From Prostheceraeus crozeri (taxonomy: Eukaryota > Platyhelminthes > Polycladida > Euryleptidae), in assembly GCA_907163375.1 (NCBI GenBank), contig CAJQUW010011065.1:124001-188000 (forward strand): a DNA stretch of 64,000 bases, read 5' to 3'. A program made the position numbers and the translations under genes. Under the pieces are notes generated by a model. It was not told the DNA's origin. It worked only from the letters and a program-made list of their open reading frames with translations, and made no database searches. Below, piece after piece: positions 1-11,089 of the stretch; positions within the stretch are counted from its first letter, which is position 1; every line of letters begins with the position of its first letter.

Positions 1-49
1 GTTATGTAAACCAGCTAAGTTTTTTTGTGTCCCATGTCCTAAATCACAT

Positions 50-950
50 GAGAGAACGTTTTCACCATGATTGTCCTAATTTTCAATTTGCGCATGAAAA
101 AGGCTCTGATGTTAAGTGATAAATATGCATAATACTGTTTCGGAAATTATAGATCATTCTAAAATCGGCGGCTAAATGTCATTGAATTATGACTTTTGAA
201 ACCTTTCGATAGTATTTGTCATAAGATATTGATTGAAAAGTTTTGTGATTCAATTCAAATTATCCAAGTGGCTTTGTTGAATGGCTGTTTTCATACATGA
301 ATGATCGTTATCAATGTGTTAAGTTAGGCAGTGTTTTGAGTTATCCTATGAAAATGGTGGTGCAGCACAAGGCTCTTTGTTAGGACCTCTGCAAAAAACA
401 TCATGCCTTGTCTAACTACACGGTTATTTCTATGTGCGCTGATGATAATTGTAAAGTTTGTCCCATTTCTAAAGTGTGTAATTCTGAATCTATCGAATTT
501 GTGCTGTCTGAATATAATCGCATCAAAGTGGTCCTTGTCATTTTTTATGCCTGAATCCATGTCATAATTTGAGCCTGAATGTTTCTAAAGCGAAAGTACT
601 ATGCATTAAGAAACGAAATTCACAAGTCTATTTTCCTTTCCTTGTTATTAAAGAGTTAATTAAAGATCTTAGGTGTCGTTTAGATGACAATTCGATCATT
701 TTCGTGATATTTTCAAGGCTTGTTCAAAAGGTTGTACATGTTGAAGATTCTAATATACCAAATCATGACCATGTACGGCTAGTATTCAGAAGAGCTATTC
801 TGATGTATTGTGTATACTTACATGTATTTGGCATATTAGATTCTGAAACTTTAAATATTATCGATCGCCTAATTACACGAGGTTGTAAATTGATTTGCTC
901 ATTCTAATTAATGTAGGCTAATTGTAGAAACTTTTCATCAAATTTTCATG
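50..950 (+). pseudogene. LINE reverse transcriptase fragment (CR1/Jockey-like group)
   Basis: Decayed non-LTR retrotransposon reverse transcriptase. Readable blocks are a 'KPFDSICHKILIEKFC'-like segment near 205-250 (motif A region), 'MNDRYQCVKLGSVLSYP' near 297-350, 'GAAQGSLLGPL' near 362-394 (the family's GVPQGSILGPLLF block), 'CADDN' near 434-450 (the YADD catalytic motif region), and 'MSLNVSKAKVLCIKK' at 569-613, the usual block after YADD. The blocks fall in different frames with stops between them, so it is dead. The order matches CR1/Jockey-type RTs. An AT-rich stretch with TATTCTA-like repeats near 1180-1200 may be its 3' tail. No 5' end or endonuclease domain is visible, and it may continue left of the window. 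Confidence 0.75.
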
Positions 951-2299
951 AAGAACGTTTGGTGATCTTCAGACTTTTGTTTTACAATTGTCCAATTGAG
1001 AATCACCCCTTATCTTTATGATTCTAAGAGACTAAAAGTCCAATTCTGTATTTGTTTTGTTATCATGTCAACATCAATTGAATGACTTAATTGATCTCAT
1101 TTCTGATGTTCTTTCATGACTTGTATGCTATCTTGATGCTTGAAATTTTTGATTTTCACTTGGTAAATATATGTATAATTCTATTATATTCTATTCAATG
1201 TTCTTCGCAGAAAATGCTCATTTACTTCTCGTGTTAAAGTGAATATCAAGCACAAAAACAAAGCCGGCCAAACCGGCACCGGGCCGTCAGCGCAGTATTG
1301 GTGACCAATTCTAACTCTGTTCTAGCTCTGATTTATCATTGAGCACTTTCGATAGCTGCAAGGAAATTCCATTACTGACTCTACATTCAGCAAGTGACCT
1401 GGCTTATTGATAGATTTTATCAAATTTCAAAACCTCAATAGATTTTTCATCGGTTTGCTTTGTCCCATCAGTCGTGAGTAGACTCGAATCAGCGACGTTG
1501 GGGTAATATGATATTCAAGCGCACCCCATGACAGTACGCCAACGGACCATTTGTACAGAGCAGGAATTAGCCAGGAAGATACTAATTACCGCAGACACTT
1601 CGCAAACGGATTGCATTCTTCAATCACTTGATGCTGTTGTCAGGTGTTGGAATCGTGAGAGATGTCATGTGATCTCCAACCTCCGAGACGAAGATAGAAC
1701 TTCGTAGATAGAAAGATAGAATAAAGAAAGCAGGTGCTACTCATTACATATACCTCGTTAACCCGGCTTATTGATAAATTCTATAAAAATTACAACTTCA
1801 CCGCTGGTTCAAACCTGTCTACGAAACTGGTTGAAACTTGTTTGGTGGTGGTTACACCTGTTGGAACAACGAGTAGGCCTATAAAGAGTTAAAATTTGAG
1901 ATTTTCGATTATTCAAGATTGTTTTATTTGAAATAATTATTAATATTTGTTCCATTTAGTACAGCTAAAGAAAATAACGTACTATTTGCGCATGCTCAAT
2001 GAATCATGGCAGAATTAGTACTGATAATATTCGAAACATTGTTAATAGGTTTTTCATTGAATATAGATCAGACAACAAACCGAAGATCATCGAAAATAAA
2101 TTGATAGTGATAATAGATAAATACTGTTCAACAGAAAATAGTAAAAGGAATGCAAACAAAACTTCGAAACCATTCTCCGTCTGAACGGCTACCCTAAGCA
2201 AGAAAATGACAAACTTAAAATCTAACAAGCATATTTGAAAATATATCCACTCGAAAAATGCTTCTCACGTTTTATTTCAATAAAGAAAATCTTGGATCT
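951..2299. other. Non-coding stretch, no gene seen
   Basis: No convincing coding region. A short GC-rich spot lies at 1260-1290. Two diverged copies of a stretch beginning 'GGCTTATTGATA' occur near 1402 and 1763, probably parts of an old repeat. The ORFs at 1999-2228 on both strands are low-complexity and have no family signature. Confidence 0.5.
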
Positions 2300-3562
2300 T
2301 GGCTCAGTGAATTGTGTCGTTAAATTGTGCAACTGCATTTCTTGTAGGCATATCATGCAAGCTGCTAGGCAAGCTGCTCGAGAAAATTGTCCTGCAATCG
2401 GTTAAATCTCAAATAATAGAGAATTATGGGCCGTCTCAGTTTGGTTTTCGCCAGAAATCTTCCACATGTTGTGCTTTAATATCATTGCGCGACTATATGA
2501 CCACCTGCCTTGATGACACTAATGCTGATGGCGTTATGATAATAACATATGATTATTCGAAGGCATTTGATACTCTTAGGTCAAACCATGTAATTTCGAG
2601 ATTGATTGAACTTGGATTCCCTTTTGGTTTTATTCGTTGGGTCATTGATTATTTTCAAGAGCGAAAAACAATTCGTGAAAATCGGCATGACATCAAGTAA
2701 CCTGATTGACGTTACATCAGGAGTGCCACAAGGATCAATTCTCGGACCATTCCTATACAGTGTTGCAACCAGCTCCCTTGCCATCGACTCCTGCAATTGT
2801 CATTTGGTAAAATACGCCGACGATGCGACACTTTGTTTGCCTTTATTCAAAATGAGCAATAATTGTCATATTCTTCAAGCCCATGAGAGACTTATCGAGT
2901 TCTATGGATTTGAGTATAAATGTCAGTAAATCCAAAAGTTTAACAATTTGCAAAAATCCTAATGTCGGCAAGCCTCTACTCCCAGGTATTCAATCGGTTG
3001 ATGACTTGTGTATTCTTGGAGTAACTTTCAATCATAGAGGAACATGGTCAACTCATGTGGACAACTTAATCCGAAGTGCCTCACGCAGATATTATGTTTT
3101 GCGCTTATTAAGGCCTCTCCTCACGGACAGCAATTTAAAGGTAGTTTATTACGGCCTAATAAGATCACTGGCAGAGTATTGTGGTCCCTTGATTGTGGGA
3201 TTATCTTCATCAGACAGTCAACGACTTGAACAGCTGCAGAAAAGGTTCCATAAACTGTTATGCGGTCAGCATTGTGCATGTGAGACTTTGCCATCTCTCG
3301 CAAGTAGGCGGCACTCCCAGTCACTAAAGCTTCTCAGATCGATAATGAGTGATGAACGCCATGTCTTGCGCGATCGTCTACCAGTCATATCATCCTCCGG
3401 CAGATTTTTGCTTCCAGCAAGGCGAACTGAAAGGCGCTCTAATACTTTTATTCTATACGTTTGTTCATTATATAATTCACTTTTCCAGAGATAACTTTGT
3501 AACTTCAATCTGTACGTCATACGATTTTCATTCAAAGAATATAAACGCTTATTATTATTATC
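2300..3562 (+). pseudogene. 5'-truncated LINE, reverse transcriptase C-terminal half (CR1/Jockey-like group)
   Basis: Non-LTR retrotransposon RT running 'KLLGKLLEKIVLQSV' (palm entry), 'GPSQFGFRQKSST', 'MIITYDYSKAFDTL' (motif A, catalytic D), 'TSGVPQGSILGPFLY' (motif B), 'LVKYADDATL' (YADD), 'SINVSKSKSLTI', 'ILGVTFNHRGTWSTHV' and the thumb 'RYYVLRLLRPLLT...YYGLIRSLAEYCGPL'. The segments lie in three frames (2314-2700, 2606-2929, 2883-3494), so at least two frameshifts are present. The 3' end is a TTA/ATT microsatellite at about 3549-3562, as in CR1-like tails. It shares motif style with the LINE at 48723-50572 but is clearly a different copy. The endonuclease domain is absent (5' truncation). 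Confidence 0.85.
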
Positions 3563-4188
3563 ATTGTACAGTGCCTGTGAGCTATTATTTTGAACAGGAT
3601 GGGTTGCAGAAGATTGAGGAAAAATGCGTCTCTTCTGAGCTGATGATGAGTACTCTCCCAATGGAAATGTCTGAAAACAATAGCAGACTTCATCCTTTGA
3701 GAACAAAGAGTCGATCTGAAAAGTCATTGATTATAATCGAATGGAGTCACTTGAGAATTTTCGACATGCCGCACTCTAAAGAATTTATGTATTATAGAAA
3801 ATAAAATGCTTTATATCTGGTCTAGCGATCTTCGCCTTTCATCAAGGCAATAATGATAAAGACTGAGCTATTTATCTAAATTCAGAGGAATATGTTCGTT
3901 CTGAAAGACTGTAGCTATTAGATGAATCGAATACCGAATTCAAGTATACGGATTAAAGATAATCAACTAATTTGAAGAATCACATAGTCTGTCTTTTATC
4001 GTATCATAAGAGGCTGCGCACAACACAGATTCTTAGAAGGAAGAGTATTTCAGAATTTGTTTATTCCCGAATCGACAAATGAGGAAGATAGTTAAGGATA
4101 CTCCATCTGTGAAAAACATCAAATTTAAGTAATCACGGGAGTTGCAATGCAAATAATTTATTAGAGGCCCATGATAGACATTGCAAGC
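3563..4188. other. Non-coding stretch left of the transposon stack
   Basis: AT-rich sequence without a recognisable gene. An open frame over 3349-3804 runs through the LINE tail in the wrong frame and has no family features. Confidence 0.5.
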
Positions 4189-4200
4189 TTAACCCATTTC

Positions 4201-4573
4201 ATACCAAGGTCCTCAAATGGGGACCACGTCTTTAAATGCATGCCTGATCTATATTTTTAATTTCAGCCTAATTTCTTTTATTGATTTTTTAGATCTATGG
4301 TATTTTTTAATGTTTTGCAGTTTTAACATTGATTCTACCGTTGTTGCGCCTTGTTTATTACGTCTGTCAATCGACCAATCTTTTTCACTTTTTTGGACAT
4401 TTCCTAAGGTACGTCTTAGAATTTCTTTTTACTTATGCATCACTGAATCCAACATAAATATGACCATTCTGCTTAGCGTATTCATTGTGTGATGCAAGGA
4501 ATTTTCTATCTTTTTTTCAATATTACAAAAATATCAACAAAAGTGCAAGGTCCCCATTTTGGGACCTTGGTAT
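4201..4573. repeat. Inverted pair of a palindromic GGTCC...GGACC motif
   Basis: The motif at 4201-4225 (ATACCAAGGTCC, AAATGGGGACC) returns inverted at 4549-4573 with 23 of 25 positions matching. Each copy is itself nearly palindromic (GGTCC-AAAT-GGACC). A third copy lies at 57268-57291 near the right end of the same piggyBac element, so these are best read as subterminal repeats. A separate 373-bp MITE with a TA duplication is the alternative. Confidence 0.6.
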
Positions 4574-5114
4574 TGTTATCTCTTTTGTCTTCTGCGGGGC
4601 ATGCACAATTTTATTTATTCTTTGTTATTAGGTTAGGGGTGGTTATTTTAGTTAGGGTATTTTGTTATTCAATCCATTGTTTTATTATGTTCATGTTTAA
4701 TACCTTTGTTACTGTTGCTGTCATTATCACTATAGATCCGAGCCGGCCAAGTCAAGTGGTGCAATTGGTGAAGTGAAGACTGTTAACGCGTAGAGCTGAA
4801 CGCGATGGCAAATACGTGATTTCTGTCACAACTGCGCGCTGACGTTGTCCTGGATGGTCGCTGCTACCCGTCCTCTCCTGCTGATGCTGACAGAAGACTT
4901 TGAAGACTTTCTGTTTTCCGACTTTGTGACTGCTAAAGACATCCTTGAATACTTCTGTTGAAAATTCCTGTATTTTCCTGGTGACGTATAATAATACATG
5001 AACCATTATTTATTTTCTCCATTATTTTGTTTTGGGAATAATTAAAAGATTACTAACTCGTATAAAACGCTATACTTTGGGCATCATGCTAACTGCTTTT
5101 GACGGGAGGTAATT
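4574..5114. other. Left arm of the piggyBac element, no gene seen
   Basis: No conserved coding signal. The ORF on the reverse strand at 4752-5006 has no recognisable domain. Confidence 0.5.
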
Positions 5115-5174
5115 ATTCATAGCCACGTTAAAACAAGTTATTTTGCTCCCTGTACTTTCATTGCAGGATGAGGT
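5115..5174. repeat. Left arm of a small inverted-repeat (foldback/MITE) element
   Basis: This roughly 60-bp arm recurs in reverse complement at 55361-55419, about 54 of 59 positions identical. The last six bases (5169-5174, TGAGGT) are also the left target duplication of Polinton B, so that element landed inside this arm. Confidence 0.75.
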
Positions 5175-5375
5175 AGTAGTAAGCAAACCTCCACAATAAA
5201 CACAGCGCCCCCCCCCTCGGGAGATAGTCTTGGTCGACCGTCGAGGTTGACTTGGGCGGCCGACCAGGTTGCCATATTTTGGAAATGGGTAAAAAACGAC
5301 AGAGTTAACGGCGAATTTGGGATGTTTTGGGCTCTAGCGGCTAAACGGCAGCTCCAATGGCAGATCTGAGACCAG
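5175..5375 (+). repeat. Polinton B left terminal inverted repeat, outer part
   Basis: Matches the reverse complement of 55218 backward to about 55018. It ends at the Harbinger insertion, with CAG at 5373-5375 as the duplicated target, and resumes at 31336. Confidence 0.9.
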
Positions 5376-5731
5376 GGGCTAGCGTCACGAAGCCTCCGTT
5401 TAATCCGTTCTAACGGAGGGCTTAACGGAGGCCATAAACGGAGCAGCCGTAATGAGGGTCACAAAAGCTCCGTTTATTTGACGATCCGTTAAACTAACGG
5501 ACAGTTATTCGGATGACATGGTCAGTCGAAGGTCAGATGAAAAACGTCATAAGTCACATGATTTTCATCGTCATGCATCGTCACTGTCGCATCATCACAG
5601 CTTTGCCACTACGATTATCCAACCAAATCTTACTGCGCATGTCATGTGGTGCATGTGCTTACGTGCTGACTGCCTAGGCGAGAACGCTCCACAGCAGACC
5701 GAAAGCAAGACCGAAGACGTTTGACGAAGAC

Positions 5732-7204
5732 ATGGCTGCCGCTGGCAAGCAAAAGCGAACTAGGAAGCAACCGTTTTCACAGAATGAAATCAAGGTGCTG
5801 GTGGAGGAATTTGTACACCACAATGCCCTACTTACTGCGGCTCACACAAATGAGGTGACCAACCGTAGAAAGAGAGTTGTATACAACGAAATGGTACGCA
5901 AGGTCAACTCGATTGGAGGCAGGAACCGGAGTCTTGAAAATATCAAGGACAAATGGTCTAACCTCAGGGCCGCTGTCAAGAAGAAGGCCGCCGATTATCC
6001 CAAGAAGTTGAGGGTATCTCGAGGCACAACTGGCGGTGGTGAAAAGGAGGACATCAACATCGAGGATTTTCTAGATGAGACTGAGATGATGATCTACGGA
6101 GTCATCCCACCCGAGAGTATTCAAGGTAAGATTTGCATTTAGGCCTACAATCTACATGTACATGTACAGTGTATAATTAAGCTTGATAATAATACATACA
6201 TGTACATGTACTTGTACATGTAAGTTGGACTTAAACGTTTGAATCTATTAAGATATGTTTCTAATTTTGAAATAGACGAATTGTATTACTTCTGCTAGTT
6301 ATTAAGCTCTGCTGCTGATTTTTTACGTGCACATGTGAAAGTATTTTGTTCTTTCTCCAGTATTTCATCGTTGATGTGTAACCAATTGAAAATAAATGAG
6401 TTCAAGCACATGCAAACACAATAATGTTGTACATATTATTTTATGAGATATAATTGCTTTTAAAGTTTCTATGAAAGCATTGAGGAAATACTGAAATAGG
6501 GTACATGTTGTATACATGTATATACCGATACATCGAATCCCAATTTCTTTGAAACACACTGATCTTACTTCTTAGTAATTGAGGTCTGGAAATAGTTTAA
6601 TTCTTGTGCAAAAACCCCTGCCATGCATTCATCATCAATTGCTGAATGTTTTGTAGTGTTTATGACGTTGCATAAACTCTTATGGTACATGTATGTTGGT
6701 TTTATCTATGGATTTTCGTTTTTGATCTTCACATGATAATCAGTGATATCTGAGACTAAATTGTAATTTTTCCTTCCAAATATTCCTGGATCTGTCCAAA
6801 CTGGGGGCGAAGAGACCAGAGAGTTCATTCAAAATACCGGTACCGATGAGGAAGATGATGACAGTGAAAAGGAAAATGACTCGAACAACGCCCACGTCAG
6901 TGGAAAGGGAAAGAGAAGATGGATATCTACACGTGAACGCATGCAACGAATGGAAAGAGATGACTACCATGCAAGAATGCTGGCCATCGAAGATAGAAGG
7001 TTGAAATTGCAGGAAGAGGAATCGAAAGCTCGCATGGCGTACTACGAAACAAAGACCAAATACTATCAGTCTCTTACGCAGAGAATGTGTACGGATGCCA
7101 ACCACACATCTCAGATTCCTGCAATCAATTCTTCGTATATGCATCCAATGACGAGCACCAATGCCATGAATCATTCGTGTGACTGGAGTTATCAAGACAT
7201 TTGA
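5732..7204 (+). CDS. Harbinger Myb/SANT-like DNA-binding protein (two exons)
   Basis: The second protein of PIF/Harbinger elements, thought to help carry the transposase to DNA and into the nucleus. Exon 1 (5732 to about 6125) encodes a basic trihelix/SANT-like domain: 'KQPFSQNEIKVLVEEF' helix 1, 'TNRRKRVVYNEMVRKVN' helix 2 and 'ENIKDKWSNLRAAVKKK' helix 3, resembling the NAIF1/Myb_DNA-bind_5 pattern. It ends at a good donor (CAAG|GTAAG). Exon 2 (from about 6780-6825 to stop at 7204) has an acidic stretch and a charged helix ('ERMQRMERDDYHARMLAIEDRRLKLQEEESKARM'-type coiled coil, shown here only in part). The exact acceptor is unclear. Both exons are open, so the gene looks intact. Confidence 0.75.
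6152..6224. repeat. TACATG-type simple repeat in the Harbinger intron
   Basis: Repeated 'tacatgtacatgtac' words, self-complementary and common in marine invertebrate introns. Confidence 0.7.
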
Positions 7205-7653
7205 TAGCCTTTCTGCATACATGTACATGTAACTTGCATCTTTCTTCTTTCGAAATAAATTTGTTTATTGGAATTATCATTTTTTCTAAATTGTTATCTT
7301 TGGTATTAGTGGATTGGGTTAGATACATTATAGCCTACATGTATAATAATCCAATGTTTTGCAAACAGTGGATTTGCACTTACCAGACATCATTATAGTC
7401 GTAGAGAATGTTCGATATTTTTTATTTGTCAGATAGATTTTCTAACTCTTTCCATGCACATGCATGCAGATACGGGTATGTAAATGTAGGGCTGTATATG
7501 CATGTACAAGCGTATACATGCACAACGTACATGCCATATCATTTTTCAAAGAAATCAAACAACAAAACAATAGTTTCCCAAAAGAAAAATATTATTATGA
7601 TAAGTACTCTACACAGGTACGTTCAAACATGTAGTATGGAATCCTAAGGATGA

Positions 7654-8221
7654 TCAATTTGTGCTGAATACTTCCTCGACTACTTTTTGACGAACATTGT
7701 ATCCATTTTGTGTGATCCCAGTAGAGTCATGAAATGCTGAGGTATCAACGTCATTTGAATAATCAAGTTCTTCTAAAACGTTGACATTGCACTCAATTGC
7801 GAGATTGTGCAAGCAGGCACAAGCCATGATAATGTTGGAGCACTTTGCCGGTGAGAAATTCATGCCAATTGTTAGGCAACGGAAGCGCGATTTTAAAACA
7901 CCATGGCATCTTTCGATTACACTTCTAGCCTTTTTGTGACTTTTGTTGTACTCATTCTGAGCAGTTGAATTGGGGGCATCAAACGGCTTCAATAACCACG
8001 TCAATAAAGGATATGCCGAATCCCCTAGAATCCAACAATTAGACATGCTTTCTTGTTCATTCCAACAATTTGATTGCTGCATCATAAACGAATCGTGTGT
8101 GCTTCCAGGCCATCGCGGACTGAAATCGATGATCTTTAAGTCAAAATCACATACGACGTGGCAATTGATTGATACAAATCCCTTTCTGTTGACAAAAGTG
8201 CATTCATTGAAAGGAAGTGAG
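7654..8221 (-). CDS. Harbinger DDE transposase, C-terminal part (HARBI1-like)
   Basis: The downstream part of the HARBI1-like nuclease, interrupted by Polinton A. Blocks visible are 'VNRKGFVSINCHVVCD', 'RWPGSTHDSFM', 'WILGDSAYPLLTWLLKPF' (second catalytic Asp in GDSAYP), 'ARSVIERCHGVLKSRFRCL' (catalytic Glu) and 'ACACLHNLAIE'. Positions 8216-8221 are the left copy of the Polinton target duplication. Counting one copy of it, the coding length over both pieces is 1035 bp including the stop, or 344 residues, close to HARBI1. The frame is open on each side. Confidence 0.9.
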
Positions 8222-8842
8222 AGTAGTAAGCAAAACTCCACCGCTGGACCGCGCAAGATGGCCGCCGTCGAAAAAGCCGCTGACGTCCCCCCCTCCTGTC
8301 CATCGTGTCGGTTGTGGTGTGGTGTCGTGTTGCTTCAAGTCTGACGTCCCCCCCCTCTGGCCGGCCGTCGTAGCGCGCGGTGATGTGCTGTCCAGGTTGG
8401 CGTGGTGTGCCGGCCAGGTTGGGAGGGTGGACTGTCGTAGCTCACCTGAAAAAATCCTAAGTGTCAGAGTGACTTTGTATGGACAAAATTTTGAAAATTT
8501 TCCAAAGTGTGTCATTTCGACCTGGGACCTTCACCAAAACATTTTTCATCAAATTTCACTGACCCCCCCCCCCCCGACAGCAATCTTCTAACTTTGGTTC
8601 TAGTGGACGGATTTTGTCTTACAGCTACTCGTTTGAAAGAGGAGAAAAAACTGCTCGACGCCATTTTTGCCGCGAGTCAATCGGACCAACCGTTCAAAAG
8701 TTAGAGCTGTTACAAGATTTTAGGTCGGAGCTCACCTGAAAAAATCCTAAGTGTCAGAGTAACTTTTATGGACAAAATTTTGAAAATTTTCCAAAGTGTG
8801 TCATTTCGACCTGGGACCTTCACCAAAACATTTTTCATCAAA
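8222..8842 (+). repeat. Polinton A left terminal inverted repeat
   Basis: Matches the reverse complement of 29945-30568 with few differences. Internally it holds two direct copies of a segment running from 'CTCACCTGAAAAAATCC' to 'TTTTTCATCAAAT', starting near 8440 and 8733, about 290 bp apart. G/C homopolymer runs (8566-8576) and CCGGCC-rich sequence lie between. Confidence 0.93.
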
Positions 8843-9155
8843 TGTCTCCGAACGAGGGGGGAGGGGGGGTCAGTGAAATTTGATGAAAAATGTTTTGGTA
8901 AAGGTCCCAGGTCGAAATTCGGAAGTTTTAATTTTTTCAAAATTTTCACCACACTGGAGCTCTCACACTTAGGAATTTTTTCACTTGTGGCATGTTACAT
9001 GGACATGTGCTGACGGACCAACTTCCGGTGGTCATATGAGAATGGTTCAGGTGTCATATGATAGAGAATGATGAGACAAATCGTTTGCAACAAACCGCAT
9101 GTCGCTACGATGAAAACTTTTGGAGATAGAGCCATTTTAAGTTTTCTTCCGAGCA
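8843..9155. other. Polinton A subterminal region
   Basis: Holds an inverted, partial copy of the terminal-repeat segment (8868-8930, GTGAAATTTGATGAAAAATG onward), making the left end partly palindromic. No gene. Confidence 0.6.
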
Positions 9156-9163
9156 TATATAAA
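9156..9163 (+). promoter_or_regulatory. TATA box of the Polinton A early gene
   Basis: TATATAAA, followed about 45 bp downstream by a candidate 5' splice site (GAG|GTAAGC, near 9205). Polinton B has the equivalent TATATAA at 31959-31965, also followed by a GAG|GTAGGT donor. The next in-phase acceptor is TTACAG at 9761-9766, just before the coding start. Confidence 0.7.
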
Positions 9164-9445
9164 CCCCCGACAACGTAAGTCTGATCACTTCATCGAAAGA
9201 CGAGGTAAGCGACGGTCGTCGCTCTGAGCTCCCGATATCGGGTGTTTCAAAGGACTCTATCTTTTGAAGTAGGCAAGCTATCTTCTTACTTCAAAGTTCG
9301 TATGATAGAGTTTGATAGTGTCTTTAATACTGATAAAATTTTTTAAAAGTAGTATGAGTAGTAAAATGCGGAATTTTTTAAAAATTCTTAATTTTCAGTT
9401 TTTCAAAGTTTTAACATGTAGACTAAGGTTTTCAAGTATGCTGAG

Positions 9446-9630
9446 TTCAAATCTGCTATCAGATTTGAAATTTAACTAAGTCTAAGGCAGCTTTGTGGGG
9501 TTAGATCCCAGCTACTGATCACTACCTTTGACTCGGCGTTGCTGTTACCACTTCGGGGCAGTGACAATGATGTCTTCAGCTGTAAAGAGCGGGTATCGGG
9601 GAAGATCTCTCACTTCCCTAGTGATCAGTA
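9446..9630 (+). repeat. Two strong inverted repeats in the early-gene leader or intron
   Basis: A perfect 10-bp hairpin (9446-9455 with 9460-9469, loop CTAT), and an 11-bp perfect inverted repeat TACTGATCACT (9513-9523) with AGTGATCAGTA (9620-9630) enclosing GC-rich sequence with TTCG loops. Confidence 0.7.
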
Positions 9631-9786
9631 CAAGGCCTTCGGGCTGTCGACGGGATCGAGTGCCACTCACTATACTCAAATCTATCATTCCTCACTAAGT
9701 GTAATGCTTTAGGAATATGACTGTACTACATGATTCCAAACTTATACAAATTTCATTATCTTACAGTTAACGATAAAATCTCAGGC

Positions 9787-10952
9787 ATGGCAAATGACAA
9801 AAACAGAAAATTTCATATCAAAATGTGTGTGTGCGGTCGAATAAATCGCAGTGCGGACGCCAAGGCGCATGTCAAGAAGCCGGGCACCGACCACATGATT
9901 ATCCTGAATAGGGTTGCGTGTGTGAAGTGTAGAGTGTTGAAGGGTGATGAGGATGAGACGCGTTTTTACAGAGTGCATGCTGACTGTAGTGAGGTTTAGT
10001 GACTGACTTGCGATTCACGCAGTTGATTGTTGAAGAGAGGGAGCGAATGTTGGCGATAGAGCGAGAGGGTAAGGTTGAGAATGTTGTTGAGAATGATGAG
10101 TTGGCGAGAGCAGTTGCGTCGTTGGAGGCTGAGATTGGGCGAAAGAGAGTGCTTGAGAGTGATGATGAGGATGATGTGGATTTAGATAGGGAGCGTGTGA
10201 GGAAGCGTGTGAGGAAGTTGAGCTCTTCGTCGTCGGAGGTGTCAAACATTGTCATCACCGACCCCCCGCAGAGCTCATCTTCCCCAAAAGTGAAGAGTGG
10301 TGGGATACGTAAGCAGTCGGCGAGGTGGTTGAAGGATGAAGAGAAGAGGCATGTATCGCAGCAGATGGCGCATGATTTGTTGGTGAATAAGCATGAGAGT
10401 TTGAAGAAGGTGAAGGATGAAGTTGTGAAGGAGTTGGATGAGTTGAAAAAGAAGGAACTGAAGTCGAAGGAGGTAGCGGATGAGAATATACGAATGAGGC
10501 ATAGTGTGACTGATTTGAAGAATAAGACGCGAGAGTTGGAAGAGAAGAATGATGACTGTGAGAAGAGGGCGAGTGCTGCGGAGAGAAGAATGAGAGATGC
10601 AGAAGCGAAGTTTGAGGAGATGATGAAAGAGATGAGTGTGTTGACAGCGAGGAATGTTGAGTTGGAGAGGAATGTGGCTCGGCGGGGTGATAAGAGGCAG
10701 GCGTTTGAGAAGTTGGAGCGCATGAGGGATGAGTGGAATCGTGTGAATGACGATAGGTTGTTTGAATTTCACATCCCTATTCGGGATAATCATTTGGACG
10801 GCGAAGTACTCGTCAACCGTACTCTGGACGAGTTAATAATTTGTTACAACGGCCATCCGACCAAGAAATGTCTGCATGCCATCCTGAGAATGCGCGGCCA
10901 TTTACACAAATTCTCTGTTAGGAAGCGCGCGAGACTGCCAAAGGATGGCTAA
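9787..10952 (+). pseudogene. Polinton A early protein: zinc-binding N terminus and long coiled coil
   Basis: Fossil gene of unknown function, homologous to 32667-33743 in Polinton B. The start is the ATG after the acceptor at 9766; B has an equivalent start just after its own acceptor. The N-terminal 70 residues have a CxC...H...CxxC pattern ('MCVCGRI', 'AHVKKPGTDH', 'VACVKCRVL'), probably binding zinc. Next come an acidic stretch, serine-rich and basic patches (possible nuclear signal 'RVRKRVRK'), about 150 residues of Lys/Glu-rich coiled coil, and a basic C-terminal domain. It lies alone behind its own TATA promoter, and an intron-like GTAAGT...CAG follows the stop (10957-11017). Confidence 0.7.
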
Positions 10953-11054
10953 CTTGGTAAGTGAAAAGTAAATAAGATAGTATATCCTATTCTAATACAT
11001 ATCATTTTCATTGCAGATCTTTGCCCGCCTTCACCACCCCATCACGACACTCCC

Positions 11055-11089
11055 GAGAACGAACCATCGGCTCTCTGAAGGGCCACCTC
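11055..11089 (+). ncRNA. Conserved hairpin 5' of ribozyme A1
   Basis: GAACGAACC followed by hairpin GGCTC (11069-11073) / GGGCC (11080-11084). All four ribozymes in the window have this leader, and the stem sequence changes in a compensatory way between Polintons A and B. Confidence 0.7.

Noticed and set aside
1460-1720. tRNA-derived SINE suggested by 'GACTCGAATC'-like sequence
   Set aside because: No A box at the right distance and no repeat copy in the window.
3349-3804. 151-residue forward ORF
   Set aside because: Runs in the wrong frame through the LINE 3' end and into AT-rich sequence; no family features.
4201-4573. Independent 373-bp MITE with TA duplication
   Set aside because: The TTAA-CCCATTT ends just outside, the third motif copy at 57268 and the piggyBac transposase remnant fit a larger piggyBac element better, though the MITE reading is not excluded.
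4752-5006. Reverse-strand 84-codon ORF as a host gene
   Set aside because: No domain, no splice signals supporting it, and it lies in a decayed piggyBac arm.
6740-7228. 162-codon reverse ORF across the Harbinger Myb-like exon
   Set aside because: Antisense to a coding exon whose forward frame has clear family-like helices; shadow.
9899-10793. Long reverse-strand ORFs (274 and 172 codons)
   Set aside because: Antisense shadows of the purine-rich coiled-coil gene; composition is Leu/Ser/His-rich as expected from such a shadow.
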